The notes under the pieces are model-generated. The model ran no database searches, was not told where the DNA came from, and saw only the letters and a list, made by a program, of their open reading frames with translations. The translations under genes and the position numbers were made by a program. This document shows, piece after piece, positions 1-9,233 of a stretch of 64,000 bases of DNA (position 1 is the first letter of the stretch; the number at the start of each line of letters is the position of its first letter). The stretch comes from Bacillus siamensis KCTC 13613 (GTDB taxonomy: Bacteria; Bacillota; Bacilli; Bacillales; Bacillaceae), in NCBI RefSeq assembly GCF_000262045.1, contig NZ_AJVF01000013.1:434001-498000 (forward strand), written 5' to 3'.

Positions 1-9
1 ATAATAAAA

Positions 10-40
10 AACCGGCCGGGACAACGCCCTCAGGCCGGTT
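10..40 (-). terminator. terminator of gerR
   Basis: An eight-base perfect stem (AACCGGCC/GGCCGGTT) lies just after the gerR stop codon and runs into a T-rich tract on the minus strand. Confidence 0.8.
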
Positions 41-44
41 GATT

Positions 45-620
45 TTACAGGCTCTGCGCCGATTTTCTTTCATCATCTTTCAAATTGACCATCCTTCTCG
101 CCCTGTCCATAATATCAATTAACGCTTTGTAATCTTCTTCCGTCATCTCCAGCTTGTTTCTCAGGCTTTCGTTTTCCTCACGCAGATCCTCGACTTCTTT
201 TTGCAGCGCGGTCAGCTGTTCTGTGAGTTTTTCTTTTTCATGACGCACATCCGCTGCGGCCGGCGACTCTTTAAATTGCTGCAGAAACAAAATCACATCA
301 TCAATGGACAGCTCTTTTTCTCCTTCCGCCCTGCGGATCGGGGGCTGCTTGACGGTTCCCGGCAGATTGGCGGAATGCACCCCGATTTGCTTTCTTAATT
401 CCTTCCGCTGTTTTTTCGCCAGTTCTATCCCTGACTGATATTGTTTCCTAACATAAGAGTTCCATCTGAAGCCGCAGGCGGCAGCCGTTCTCGTCAGCGC
501 TCTGCCGACTTCTTCAAAAGCGGAAAGCTGGGTCCCGCCTTCCCGTATGTGCCTGAGCACCACCTCGGCCAGCAGCAAATCTTCATCTTGCGTCCACGCA
601 TCTTGTCTCGTAATCGTCAA
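45..620 (-). CDS. gerR: GerR (YlbO), RsfA-family sporulation transcription regulator
   Basis: Mother-cell regulator of late sporulation genes; in B. subtilis it is made under SigE and tunes SigE- and SigK-dependent coat genes. The first 60 residues form a Myb/SANT-like DNA-binding domain (TRQDAWTQDEDLLLAEVVL at the N-terminus, then AACGFRWNSYVRKQY). Residues about 100-175 are charged with heptad spacing, a probable coiled coil for dimerisation. I chose the TTG at 620 because GGAGGGAG sits six bases upstream; the longer frame to 659 would place that ribosome binding site inside the gene and adds 13 residues with no upstream signal. Product 191 residues. It has its own terminator. The family is confident; the regulon is inferred from B. 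subtilis. Confidence 0.88.
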   Translation of the reverse strand: MTITRQDAWTQDEDLLLAEVVLRHIREGGTQLSAFEEVGRALTRTAAACGFRWNSYVRKQYQSGIELAKKQRKELRKQIGVHSANLPGTVKQPPIRRAEGEKELSIDDVILFLQQFKESPAAADVRHEKEKLTEQLTALQKEVEDLREENESLRNKLEMTEEDYKALIDIMDRARRMVNLKDDERKSAQSL

Positions 621-732
621 TCGTATCTCCCTCCATATTTGCTCATTTACCTCATACATATGCCGCTGATAGATTAGATAGACTATTGGCGCTCACAATT
701 TTTTCGGCGGCAGCAGGCCGGAGGGAGAAAAA

Positions 733-770
733 AAGAAAAGCGCAGGAACCGAAATTCCCGCGCTTTTCTT
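733..770 (-). terminator. terminator of ylbN-rpmF
   Basis: An eleven-base stem (AAGAAAAGCGC/GCGCTTTTCTT) directly follows the rpmF stop codon and is followed by a T-run on the minus strand. Confidence 0.85.
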
Positions 771-776
771 CATACA

Positions 777-977
<201 letters not shown>

Positions 978-1496
978 TTAAGATTCATCATCTTGTGTTA
1001 AGAGCTTTTTCAGATCCGCAAGTCTGGGGTCGATCTGATTTTTCTTCTCTTCCTCAGAAATCACTTGCCAATCCTTTCCCACTTGGGGAGCGGCCCCTTC
1101 TTTTTGTTCAGTTTCACAAAAGATTTGCATAGGAATTTCTAAAAGAATCTCTTCTTTTACGATCGGAGTCAAGTCGACGGTATCGTCTTCAGCAATATGA
1201 ACGTCCTCATCTTCTATATCATCCGTCTTATGAAATCTAAACAGTTCTTTTGTCGCGATTGTAAATGGATACGGCACATCAACTAAAGTTCTTGAGCACG
1301 GCAAAACCATTTCGCCTGAAATCGTAAAGTCAAACGAAACCTGCTTGGATTCAATCTCCGCGCGGCCCTTCACCCGGACGGGAGAAATGCGTCGGATATC
1401 AGAATTCAATTTTGTCAGCTCATTCAACTCAACTGTTTCATCAAATTCAAAGCTCTTTTTCGCCATTTGATGAAGCTGATAAATCGTCCATTTCAT
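978..1496 (-). CDS. ylbN: YlbN, DUF177 (YceD) family protein
   Basis: A 172-residue acidic protein of the DUF177/YceD family, found next to rpmF in most bacteria and in plants linked to 23S rRNA accumulation. The biochemical role in Bacillus is not established. The start MKWTIYQLHQ at 1496 follows GAGGTGATAC; the in-frame GTG at 1505 lies inside that ribosome binding site. The central part holds the family core (PVRVKGRAEIESKQVSFDF) and a Cys in the segment VLPCSRTL. It is the first gene of a two-gene unit with rpmF and is driven by a SigA promoter with exact consensus hexamers, as expected for a translation gene. Confidence 0.92.
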   Translation of the reverse strand: MKWTIYQLHQMAKKSFEFDETVELNELTKLNSDIRRISPVRVKGRAEIESKQVSFDFTISGEMVLPCSRTLVDVPYPFTIATKELFRFHKTDDIEDEDVHIAEDDTVDLTPIVKEEILLEIPMQIFCETEQKEGAAPQVGKDWQVISEEEKKNQIDPRLADLKKLLTQDDES

Positions 1497-1526
1497 TTGT
1501 ATCACCTCAGGAAAGCAACAAACATG

Positions 1527-1555
1527 ATTATAGCTTTTCAGAATGTTTTTGTCAA
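1527..1555 (-). promoter_or_regulatory. consensus SigA promoter of ylbN-rpmF
   Basis: On the minus strand TTGACA (1550-1555) and TATAAT (1527-1532) are separated by exactly 17 bases. Both hexamers match the consensus perfectly. The leader before ylbN is only about 24 bases. Confidence 0.9.
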
Positions 1556-1595
1556 TATTTTTTCTTTACAGCATAATGCCGCCGTCATGCAATCG

Positions 1596-1624
1596 TTGAC
1601 AGCCGGATAGGCTAATCATACACT
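1596..1624 (+). promoter_or_regulatory. SigA promoter of tmcAL
   Basis: TTGACA at 1596-1601, a 17-base spacer, and TACACT at 1619-1624. It is divergent from the ylbN promoter; the intergenic region is about 200 bases. Confidence 0.7.
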
Positions 1625-1704
1625 AAACGAAACGGACGAAAATATGCACTTCATTTGCAAATGTACCATACGAAGCAAAACATAGCAAGAAAGGCGGAAC
1701 AAAT

Positions 1705-2952
1705 ATGAAAGCAGTCGGCCTGGTTGTTGAATATAATCCCTTTCATAACGGACACCGCTATCATGCGGAACAAGCAAAAATCAAGACAGACAGCAGCGTC
1801 GCGGCGGCGGTGATGAGCGGCCCTTTTTTGCAGCGCGGGGAACCGGCCGCCGTCTCAAAGTGGGCCCGGACAAAAATGGCGCTGGAAAACGGCGTGGATA
1901 TCGTCATTGAGCTCCCTTATATGTATGCCGTACAAAAAGCGGAATTATTCGCGCGCGGCAGTATTTCGCTTCTTCACCAATTAGGATGCAGCAGCTTATT
2001 TTTCGGCAGTGAAAACGGACGGATTGACCCCTTTATTGAAGCCGCTGAAGCGTTCAGCCGAAAGGAATCTGACTGCAGCCAGATTCTGAAAGAGGAGCTG
2101 AAAAAGGGGCTCAGCTATCCGGCCGCCGCCTCAAAAGCTTTTTCACACATATTCAAAGGACAGGACATGCTTGATTTGTCTAAGCCGAATAATATTCTCG
2201 GTTTTCACTATGTCAAAGCAATACATGCCTCCGGTTCCGCCATGAAGCCTTATACGACAGCCAGGGTCGCTTCCGGGTATCATGACGCCGAGCTTCCCGG
2301 GGATGACAGCCGGATAGCCAGCGCCACAAGCATCAGAAAAGCGCTGATAGAAGAGGGAACGGAGGCCGCAAAGAGCTTTCTCCCGGAAGCGTCTGTGCGC
2401 GAGCTGGACGCATACAGAAACTCATACGGATTATGGCATAGCACGGAAGACTATTTTTCATATATAAAATACAGTCTCAGCACTCTGTCTGCTGAAGAAT
2501 TAAGCCGAATCTATGAAGTGGAAGAAGGCCTTGAGCACAGAATTCTGCGCACCATCAGACAAGCCCGCTCCTACCAGGAAATGATGGAACTATTGAAAAC
2601 AAAACGATACACGTGGACGAGGCTGCAGCGGATGAATACGCACATTCTGACACGAACGAAGAAAGAAGACATGCACCGGCTTTTAAATCCTGCAAGCGCA
2701 CCTTATATCCGTCTTCTCGGAATGACGAAAAAAGGACAGGCATACCTGTCGGCAAAGAAAAAAGAGCTTACCGCGCCGCTCGTCAGCAAGCTCTCCTCTT
2801 TCTCCCATCCCGCTCTGGATCTGGACATATCGGCGGGACGGGTTTACAGCCTGCCGATAAAAGAACCTGAACGCACATGGTTTGAGAAACAGGAATTTTC
2901 ACAAGCGCCGATCCGCTATGATGAAGACGAAAAACGTTTTTTGAATGCGTAA
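1705..2952 (+). CDS. tmcAL: tRNA(Met) cytidine acetate ligase TmcAL (YlbM)
   Basis: Makes N4-acetylcytidine at position 34 of elongator tRNA-Met from acetate and ATP, which keeps AUG decoding accurate. The 415-residue product carries the nucleotidyltransferase-like motif EYNPFHNGH near the N-terminus (HxGH type) and the second motif SATSIRKAL around residue 210, both typical of the family. Start ATG at 1705 behind AAAGGCGG. The gene stands alone with its own promoter and ends at a hairpin shared with the convergent ylbL. Function is established for the B. subtilis orthologue YlbM. Confidence 0.95.
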   Translation: MKAVGLVVEYNPFHNGHRYHAEQAKIKTDSSVAAAVMSGPFLQRGEPAAVSKWARTKMALENGVDIVIELPYMYAVQKAELFARGSISLLHQLGCSSLFFGSENGRIDPFIEAAEAFSRKESDCSQILKEELKKGLSYPAAASKAFSHIFKGQDMLDLSKPNNILGFHYVKAIHASGSAMKPYTTARVASGYHDAELPGDDSRIASATSIRKALIEEGTEAAKSFLPEASVRELDAYRNSYGLWHSTEDYFSYIKYSLSTLSAEELSRIYEVEEGLEHRILRTIRQARSYQEMMELLKTKRYTWTRLQRMNTHILTRTKKEDMHRLLNPASAPYIRLLGMTKKGQAYLSAKKKELTAPLVSKLSSFSHPALDLDISAGRVYSLPIKEPERTWFEKQEFSQAPIRYDEDEKRFLNA

Positions 2953-2983
2953 AAAAAGCACCTGACTGTATCAGGTGCTTTTT
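2953..2983. terminator. bidirectional terminator tmcAL / ylbL
   Basis: Stem AAAAAGCACCTGA/TCAGGTGCTTTTT lies between two convergent genes, with A- and T-runs on both sides. It overlaps the ylbL stop codon. Confidence 0.88.
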
Positions 2984-3993
2984 ACTTTCAGCTTATCCAA
3001 ATAATCAAGTGCGTCCTGCATGGTGTCGACCGGAACGATCTTCATATCGGACTTGATAGCTTTTGCCGTTTTTACCGCATTTTTATAATCAGAGTTTTCA
3101 GCACCGTTTTGGTTCGGCGCAAAGAAAATATCTTTCCCCGCTTTGTCTGCGGCGACGACTTTCTGATCGATTCCGCCGATCGGCCCGACTTTGCCGTCAA
3201 CGTCGATTGTTCCCGTTCCGGCTATATTGTAGCCTTTTGTTTCGTCAGGTTTTGTCAGCTGGTTGTAAATTTCTAAAGACATCATGAGACCTGCAGAAGG
3301 CCCGCCGATGTTTTCAATGCTGAAATGTAGATCGGGCTTCACTTTCACGTTCCGGTCCGTATATAACGCGACACCGATACCCGCTCTTTTCGGGTCATCC
3401 GGGAATGATTTCAACCCAATGTCAACGGTCTTTTCTTTCGTGTCCCGTTCAATGTGAAACGTGACTTTCTCCCCCGCTTTTTTGCTGCTGATATAATCAA
3501 TCAGCTTTTCAGCGGATTCGTATTTTTTTCCGTCCGCGCTGATGATTTTATCACCGACCTCTATTTTTCCTTTTGCCGGCATGCCGGAAACGACTGAGCT
3601 GGCGTAAATGCCGTTAAATGAGTATTTTACCTGTTTGCCGGCTTTTTGATAAGCGGCAATGACCGCGTTTTCTTGAGAGCTTTTCATCATCTGCAGCTGG
3701 CGCTTCATATAGTCTGAATCTGTTTCGCCCTCTTCTTTTATGCTTTCATCCGGGACGATTTCATCGTAAGGATGCACTTTCGCCCAAAGATATGTATACG
3801 GATTGGCTGGGCCTACTTTGACAGTCATCAAGGAAAGGCTTCCTTTTTCAGGATATCCTCCGTCCACCTTAATCAGCGGCCTCAGCTCTGATGCTTCTCC
3901 CGGCTGTGTGATGTAAAACGGAAGCTTAATAAATGTAACAGCGATTAATAAGATCAGGATGATAAACACCCAGCGAAAATGTTTTGCTTTCAT
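2971..3993 (-). CDS. ylbL: YlbL, membrane-anchored PDZ / Lon-like protease
   Basis: Extracytoplasmic serine-lysine protease. In B. subtilis it acts with CtpA to degrade the SOS division inhibitor YneA so that cells resume division after DNA damage. Layout of the 340 residues: one N-terminal membrane anchor (about 7-27), a PDZ domain (about 125-195, with [14 protein letters not shown]), then a Lon-type proteolytic domain with Ser233 in GGPSAG and Lys278 in [12 protein letters not shown], the expected dyad. Start ATG at 3993. It follows ylbK by five bases and is probably cotranscribed with it. Confidence 0.94.
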   Translation of the reverse strand: MKAKHFRWVFIILILLIAVTFIKLPFYITQPGEASELRPLIKVDGGYPEKGSLSLMTVKVGPANPYTYLWAKVHPYDEIVPDESIKEEGETDSDYMKRQLQMMKSSQENAVIAAYQKAGKQVKYSFNGIYASSVVSGMPAKGKIEVGDKIISADGKKYESAEKLIDYISSKKAGEKVTFHIERDTKEKTVDIGLKSFPDDPKRAGIGVALYTDRNVKVKPDLHFSIENIGGPSAGLMMSLEIYNQLTKPDETKGYNIAGTGTIDVDGKVGPIGGIDQKVVAADKAGKDIFFAPNQNGAENSDYKNAVKTAKAIKSDMKIVPVDTMQDALDYLDKLKVKST

Positions 3994-3998
3994 ATGAG

Positions 3999-4778
3999 TT
4001 AGCCCTCCCAGTTCTCTATTTCTTGTTTAATCCGGCCGATCATGCGGTCTGCGGCTTCTTCGCCCGCTGTGATCATATGATCAATGTTGGCAAAAGAGCT
4101 TGAACTGAATGATTCAAGAGAAGGGCGGATCATGACGTCTGCGGCAATGGTCTGGTGACGGACCAATTCATTTTGCAGTATATCCATACTTTGCATGATT
4201 ACATCAAAAATATGTGCCGCTTTTTCCGTTTTTTTCACCCGCGATACGTCAGAGGCGATAACGATATCAGCACCCATATCTTTTACGGCGGAAACCGGGA
4301 TTCTGTCGACTACCGCGCCGTCCACCAACATGCGCCCGTTCATTTTTTGCGGGACGAAAACGCCGGGTATGCTGATGCTCGCGCGGACGGCTTCGGATAC
4401 GGAGCCTTTTGTAAAAACGAGTTTTTCTCCGGTCTGGAGGTCGCATGCCACGATGCCGAGCGGGATCCGCAGTTCTTCTATCGGCTTGCCGTACGTATAC
4501 GCATGTACGAGCTGCCTGATGCGGTCCCCTTTCAAAAATCCGAGACGCGGCATCGTATAATCCGCATACAGCCGCCGCTTAAATGCTTTGGCGACTTTTT
4601 TCATCGTGGCCACGTCATGCCCGGCCGCATAAAAGCTTCCGACTAACGCTCCCATGCTGCTGCCGGCAATCATATCAATTGGAATCTGATGCTTATGTAA
4701 ACTGGATAACACTCCGAGGTGGGCAATGCCTCTTGCCCCTCCCGAACCTAACGCTAACCCGATTGTAGGTTTGGCCAA
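3999..4778 (-). CDS. ylbK: YlbK, patatin-like phospholipase family protein
   Basis: Predicted cytoplasmic lipid acyl hydrolase of the patatin / RssA type. The glycine-rich oxyanion motif GSGGARG (residues 11-17), the nucleophile elbow GSSMG with Ser41 and the DGA motif ([12 protein letters not shown]) that supplies the catalytic Asp are all present in this 259-residue protein. The natural substrate is unknown. The start is the TTG at 4778 behind a GGGGG tract nine bases upstream; no better start exists. It is the first gene of a ylbK-ylbL pair, divergent from ylbJ. Confidence 0.88.
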   Translation of the reverse strand: MAKPTIGLALGSGGARGIAHLGVLSSLHKHQIPIDMIAGSSMGALVGSFYAAGHDVATMKKVAKAFKRRLYADYTMPRLGFLKGDRIRQLVHAYTYGKPIEELRIPLGIVACDLQTGEKLVFTKGSVSEAVRASISIPGVFVPQKMNGRMLVDGAVVDRIPVSAVKDMGADIVIASDVSRVKKTEKAAHIFDVIMQSMDILQNELVRHQTIAADVMIRPSLESFSSSSFANIDHMITAGEEAADRMIGRIKQEIENWEG

Positions 4779-4956
4779 CGCGACGAACCCCCTATAGACA
4801 TCCTATACATGAATTCTATGGTCTAAATTGAACCCCTATGCTCGTATATTAGTACAGGATGACAAATAGGTACTTGCCCGGCCGTCCTTAAGGTCTGCTC
4901 TATATTTTATCATGATATAAATGTCAGTGTGCAATTTTAGCATCGGGGAGGTAAGA

Positions 4957-6174
4957 ATGAACTTGTCTAAGTTTCATACATTTTTGATTTCATTGTTTTT
5001 TATTTTTTTGACGGCGACGGTTATTTCACACCCGCAGGCCTCATTCGAAGCCTCCAAAACCGGCCTTTCCATGTGGTGGGAGGTAGTTTTTCCTTCGCTG
5101 CTTCCGTTTTTTATTTTATCTGAGCTTTTAATCGGATTCGGCATTGTCAGGTTTGTCGGCCTTTTACTCGAACCCTTTATGCGCCCCATTTTCAGAGTGC
5201 CGGGGGTCGGCGGATTTGTACTGGCTATGGGCATGGCTTCAGGAAATCCGGCCGGCGCGAAACTGACTGCACGGCTGCGCCAGGAGAAACAGATCTCCAG
5301 AGTGGAGGCTGAACGACTCGTCTCTTTTACCAATTCATCCAATCCGTTATTTATATTCGCGGCTGTGGCGGTCGGCTTTTTTCATAACGCCTCTCTCGGC
5401 ATTCTTTTAGCATCGGCTCACTATCTCGGAAACATCGCCGTCGGCCTGACGATGCGTTCATACGGACGGAAAGAAGAATCGGCGTATACCGGGAAAAAGA
5501 CGCTCGCTCTTCCTTCACTGAAAGAAGCATTTCTGGCGCTGCACAAAGCGCGGCTTTCGGAGAAGCGGCCGCTCGGGAAAATTTTAAGCGACGCCGTCAC
5601 GTCTTCTGTACAAACCTTGCTGATGGTGGGCGGTTTTATTATATTGTTTTCGGTTTTCAGCCGGTTATTATCAATCGTACAAGTCATGGATGTGCTTTCT
5701 GTATTTTCGAACGCGCTTCTTTCGCTCTTCCATCTTCCCGTAAGTCTGGACATTCCTCTTATCAGCGGAATGTTTGAGATTACGCTCGGGAGCAAGCTGG
5801 TCAGTGAAGCGGATGCCGCCTTGCTGCCGAAAGCGATGATTGTGAGTTTTATTCTCGGTTTCAGCGGCCTTTCCGTACAGGCCCAAGTGGCCGGCATTTT
5901 ATCGGAAACAGATATCCGCTTTAAACCGTTTTTTGCGGCGCGTATCCTTCAAGGCATTTATGCCGCCCTTTTTATTCTTTTACTGTGGAAGCCGCTTTAT
6001 CTTGCATTGGACGAACCTTACCAGTCCGTATTCCTTCCGCTCCGCGATCAGAGTGCGGCCTCGGCTGCCGTCAGCGGATGGAACACACTTGTTGAAGCCG
6101 GCCCCGCCGTAACCCTGGCTGCCCTCGCCGTATACGCACTGATTTATTGTTACAGGCTGTCAGCACGGATAAAA

Positions 6175-6183
<9 letters not shown>
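4957..6183 (+). CDS. ylbJ: YlbJ, sporulation integral membrane protein
   Basis: A polytopic membrane protein of 408 residues with about ten hydrophobic segments and two nucleoside-recognition (Gate) type repeats; the loop GMASGNPAGAKLTARLRQE is characteristic. In B. subtilis it is a SigE-dependent mother-cell protein needed for efficient spore formation; the transported molecule, if any, is unknown. The start ATG at 4957 follows GGGGAGGTAAGA; the frame is open 12 codons further upstream but has no ribosome binding site there. The last codons run into the hairpin shared with coaD. Confidence 0.88.
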
Positions 6184-7242
<1,059 letters not shown>

Positions 7243-7357
7243 TTTTCACACCACTTTTTCTGAAAACTTTGATGTTTCGCATCGGCTGAGCCGTTATGTA
7301 CAAAAACAATCCCTATCTTATCATAAAGCATTCTTTCAAACAATGAGCGTGAAATCA

Positions 7358-7388
7358 TGTATACATGCTCACATTCTTGTCAAAACTA
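7358..7388 (+). promoter_or_regulatory. candidate SigG-type forespore promoter of csfG
   Basis: TGTATA (7358-7363), a 17-base spacer and CAAAACTA (7381-7388) resemble the SigG/SigF pattern. The -10 element is imperfect, so this is a candidate only. Confidence 0.4.
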
Positions 7389-7394
7389 CGTGTA

Positions 7395-7542
7395 ACAGCA
7401 TCAATAAATGATGTTGTTGCCAACCGCGGAGAAGACTTACGTTTCCCCATAAGTTCTTCCTCCGGTTTCTCCTCTCCCTTTGCCTTCTCCTTAACTTGTT
7501 AAGGAATAGAAGGACCCCGCAGGTTTCTGCGGGGATTTTTTT
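7395..7542 (+). ncRNA. csfG: probable CsfG sporulation small RNA
   Basis: About 145 bases between ylbG and rsmD, the interval where B. subtilis encodes the forespore-specific sRNA CsfG. The plus strand carries pyrimidine-rich, anti-Shine-Dalgarno-like motifs (CTTCCTCC, TTCTCCTCTCCC, CCTTCTCC at about 7455-7494), a small hairpin CCTTAACTTGTTAAGG, and a strong terminator. No protein gene lies on this strand. The 5' end is placed from a candidate SigG-like promoter and may be off by several bases. Location and motifs support the call; the RNA's targets are unknown to me. Confidence 0.7.
7515..7542 (+). terminator. terminator of csfG
   Basis: Perfect stem CCCCGCAG/CTGCGGGG with a four-base loop and seven T residues on the plus strand. 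It faces away from ylbG, so it serves a plus-strand transcript that encodes no protein. Confidence 0.88.
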
Positions 7543-7813
7543 ATATGCCGATCTTATAATCGTACTCTTTTGCTTTATCAAGCTTTGATTCAAATTCCAG
7601 CTTTAAAAAGGGCTTATATGAAGGCTCTACTTTCTTCACATATGAATAAGAAGAAATCTTTTCCATCGTTTTTTCGATTTGGCCCATATCGCAATACAGC
7701 ACTGCGTATTTCAGCCGCTTGGAAACATAATGAACGTTGCCGAATTTTCTCAGCATTTTACTGTGTTTTAAAGAATGCAGATATACGATTATGCCTTGGC
7801 GCTTGCTTTCCAT
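7541..7813 (-). CDS. ylbG: YlbG, DUF2129 (UPF0298) family protein
   Basis: A small conserved protein of 90 residues with no known activity. It shows a compact alpha/beta pattern ([20 protein letters not shown], then a Cys in LYCDMGQ) and no membrane segment. It is a usual neighbour of ylbF and rsmD in Bacillus. Two adjacent ATG codons compete: the one at 7813 is preferred because GGCGGTGA is then at proper distance, whereas the ATG at 7816 is too close. Its stop codon lies inside the T-run of the opposite-strand csfG terminator. Confidence 0.85.
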   Translation of the reverse strand: MESKRQGIIVYLHSLKHSKMLRKFGNVHYVSKRLKYAVLYCDMGQIEKTMEKISSYSYVKKVEPSYKPFLKLEFESKLDKAKEYDYKIGI

Positions 7814-7870
7814 CATGATCACCGCCTGACTCTCTGTTCATTTTATGTAAAAGACGAGACGGCCGTCTCG

Positions 7871-8320
7871 TCAGGAAACTTTGCATCCGCAGCCGCCGCC
7901 GGAACCGCAGCCGCCGCCGCAGGATGACAGGCCGTCAAAATAAGGATTCCCCGTCGGAACTTTTACATGCTCCGAAACGGCCGTGCCGAGTTCGATGCTG
8001 ATCTCGTCAAGCAGCGACTGAAGCTCAGTCTCCGCTTTTTTAAATTCGGCCACCTTATCATTTAAATCCAGCTCCCGCTTCAACTCTCTCATTTTGCGGG
8101 AAATTTCTCTATAATCAGGATGGTATTTGCCAAAGCGCTGCACATCCTCATACTGCTCTTTAATGCTCAAAAAAGAACGAATAATCCGCCCTGCCTCTTC
8201 ATCTTCATGGAGACGCTTGTAACAATCACGGTAATTTTCAGCCGTCTCAGACTGCAGAATCATGCCGGCAAGCTGCTCCGCTTCACTTTGAAGCCGGACG
8301 GACTCAATTGTTGCATACAT
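7871..8320 (-). CDS. ylbF: YlbF (RicF), Y-complex subunit
   Basis: One of the three Y-complex proteins (YlbF, YmcA, YaaT) that bind RNase Y and direct maturation of operon mRNAs; in B. subtilis its loss impairs competence, biofilm formation and sporulation. The 149 residues are mostly helical, with a Cys/Gly-rich C-terminal tail holding four cysteines (segment SCGGGCGSGGGCGC), consistent with the iron-sulfur clusters reported for the complex. Start ATG at 8320 behind GGAGGTG. Its partners are not in this window. Confidence 0.93.
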   Translation of the reverse strand: MYATIESVRLQSEAEQLAGMILQSETAENYRDCYKRLHEDEEAGRIIRSFLSIKEQYEDVQRFGKYHPDYREISRKMRELKRELDLNDKVAEFKKAETELQSLLDEISIELGTAVSEHVKVPTGNPYFDGLSSCGGGCGSGGGCGCKVS

Positions 8321-8391
8321 TAATACGCACCTCCAGTTGTTAGTTTACCACGAAACCTGCCAATTGGAAAATGCGGCGTTTAAATGCTTTT

Positions 8392-8631
8392 TTAATCCTG
8401 CGAACGCATGGCGTGAACCATCTGCATCATCATCTGCGCCATCTGAATCCCGTTTGAGAATTGGCTTACCCGGTGCGGTATCGTTTTTTCATAAAAATTC
8501 ATCATGTCCAGCTGAAATGAATTGAGATCGTCCGGCTTTCTCGCGAGTCTTCGGTACCAGACGGGGCGCTGCCGTATAAACCGTTTCCGTTCCTCATCTG
8601 CAGATATGAATTCCTGAACCTCTTTTCGCAT
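8392..8631 (-). CDS. ylbE: YlbE-like protein
   Basis: A 79-residue basic protein without known function, ending in a methionine-rich helix (MAQMMMQMVHAMRSQD). The middle segment RQRPVWYRRLARKPDDL is the recognisable family core. Start ATG at 8631 after AAGGGGATC. It lies 15 bases after ylbD and is probably cotranscribed with it. Confidence 0.8.
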   Translation of the reverse strand: MRKEVQEFISADEERKRFIRQRPVWYRRLARKPDDLNSFQLDMMNFYEKTIPHRVSQFSNGIQMAQMMMQMVHAMRSQD

Positions 8632-8646
8632 ACACGATCCCCTTCT

Positions 8647-9057
8647 TTAATCCTTCCTGAACGAAAAAGGATGTTGTCCGGAGCCTTGCCGGGGCTGCTT
8701 CGTATCGCTGCTCGAAAATTGGCTTAAAAGGCTTTGCAATGATGAAATAGACTGGCTCATTTTATTGATCTGCTCATTCATTTGGTTGATATCCATTTTT
8801 TTGACGGCAGTGACCATTTTTGAAACGAAATCGTTCTTTTCAGCTGGTTCCTGTTTGGTTTCCGCTTCAGGAGCAGACTGAACGGCCTCATCTTTAAATG
8901 GGTCCCACATCGAATCGTCCTCGCCGAGGAGAACCCAATTTTCATAGACTTCCTGCCAGCTTCTTTGTTCCTTGCGAACATTTTGGATCAGTTTGGGATG
9001 CTTTTTTACGAATTGTTTAAAATCATCGATTGATTGCCGTGATTGCTGATTCGCCAC
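8647..9057 (-). CDS. ylbD: YlbD, putative spore coat protein
   Basis: A 136-residue hydrophilic protein of the YlbD family, annotated as a putative coat protein. Visible features are an N-terminal basic helix (DDFKQFVKKHPKLI), a tryptophan-rich segment (WQEVYENWVLLGEDDSMWDPF) and a Ser/Gln-rich C-terminal coiled region. I place the start at the GTG at 9057, whose distance to GAGGGGGTGA is better than that of the GTG at 9066, which lies inside the ribosome binding site. The coat role is family annotation; nothing in the sequence proves it. Confidence 0.75.
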   Translation of the reverse strand: MANQQSRQSIDDFKQFVKKHPKLIQNVRKEQRSWQEVYENWVLLGEDDSMWDPFKDEAVQSAPEAETKQEPAEKNDFVSKMVTAVKKMDINQMNEQINKMSQSISSLQSLLSQFSSSDTKQPRQGSGQHPFSFRKD

Positions 9058-9197
9058 AATTCTCACCCCCTCTGAAAAGTTTTGCCTGCTATAATGTATC
9101 GGTTCAGGCGCCTTAATGTTCGCCTAAATTGCGAAAAAAAGCAGGTATATGCAAAAATAATTTTTCCCGGCAGGAGCCCGCTCGCGAAAAAACATAA

Positions 9198-9233
9198 AAA
9201 AACCGCGGGGGGCCGCGCCCCTCTGCGGTTTTT
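9198..9233 (-). terminator. terminator of ylbC
   Basis: A stem of AAAACCGC with GCGGTTTT and an inner GGGG/CCCC part overlaps the ylbC stop codon and is followed by a T-run on the minus strand. Confidence 0.8.

Noticed and set aside
4155..4646. 163-codon open frame on the plus strand opposite ylbK
   Set aside because: Antisense shadow of the patatin domain; composition unlike real Bacillus proteins and no start signal.
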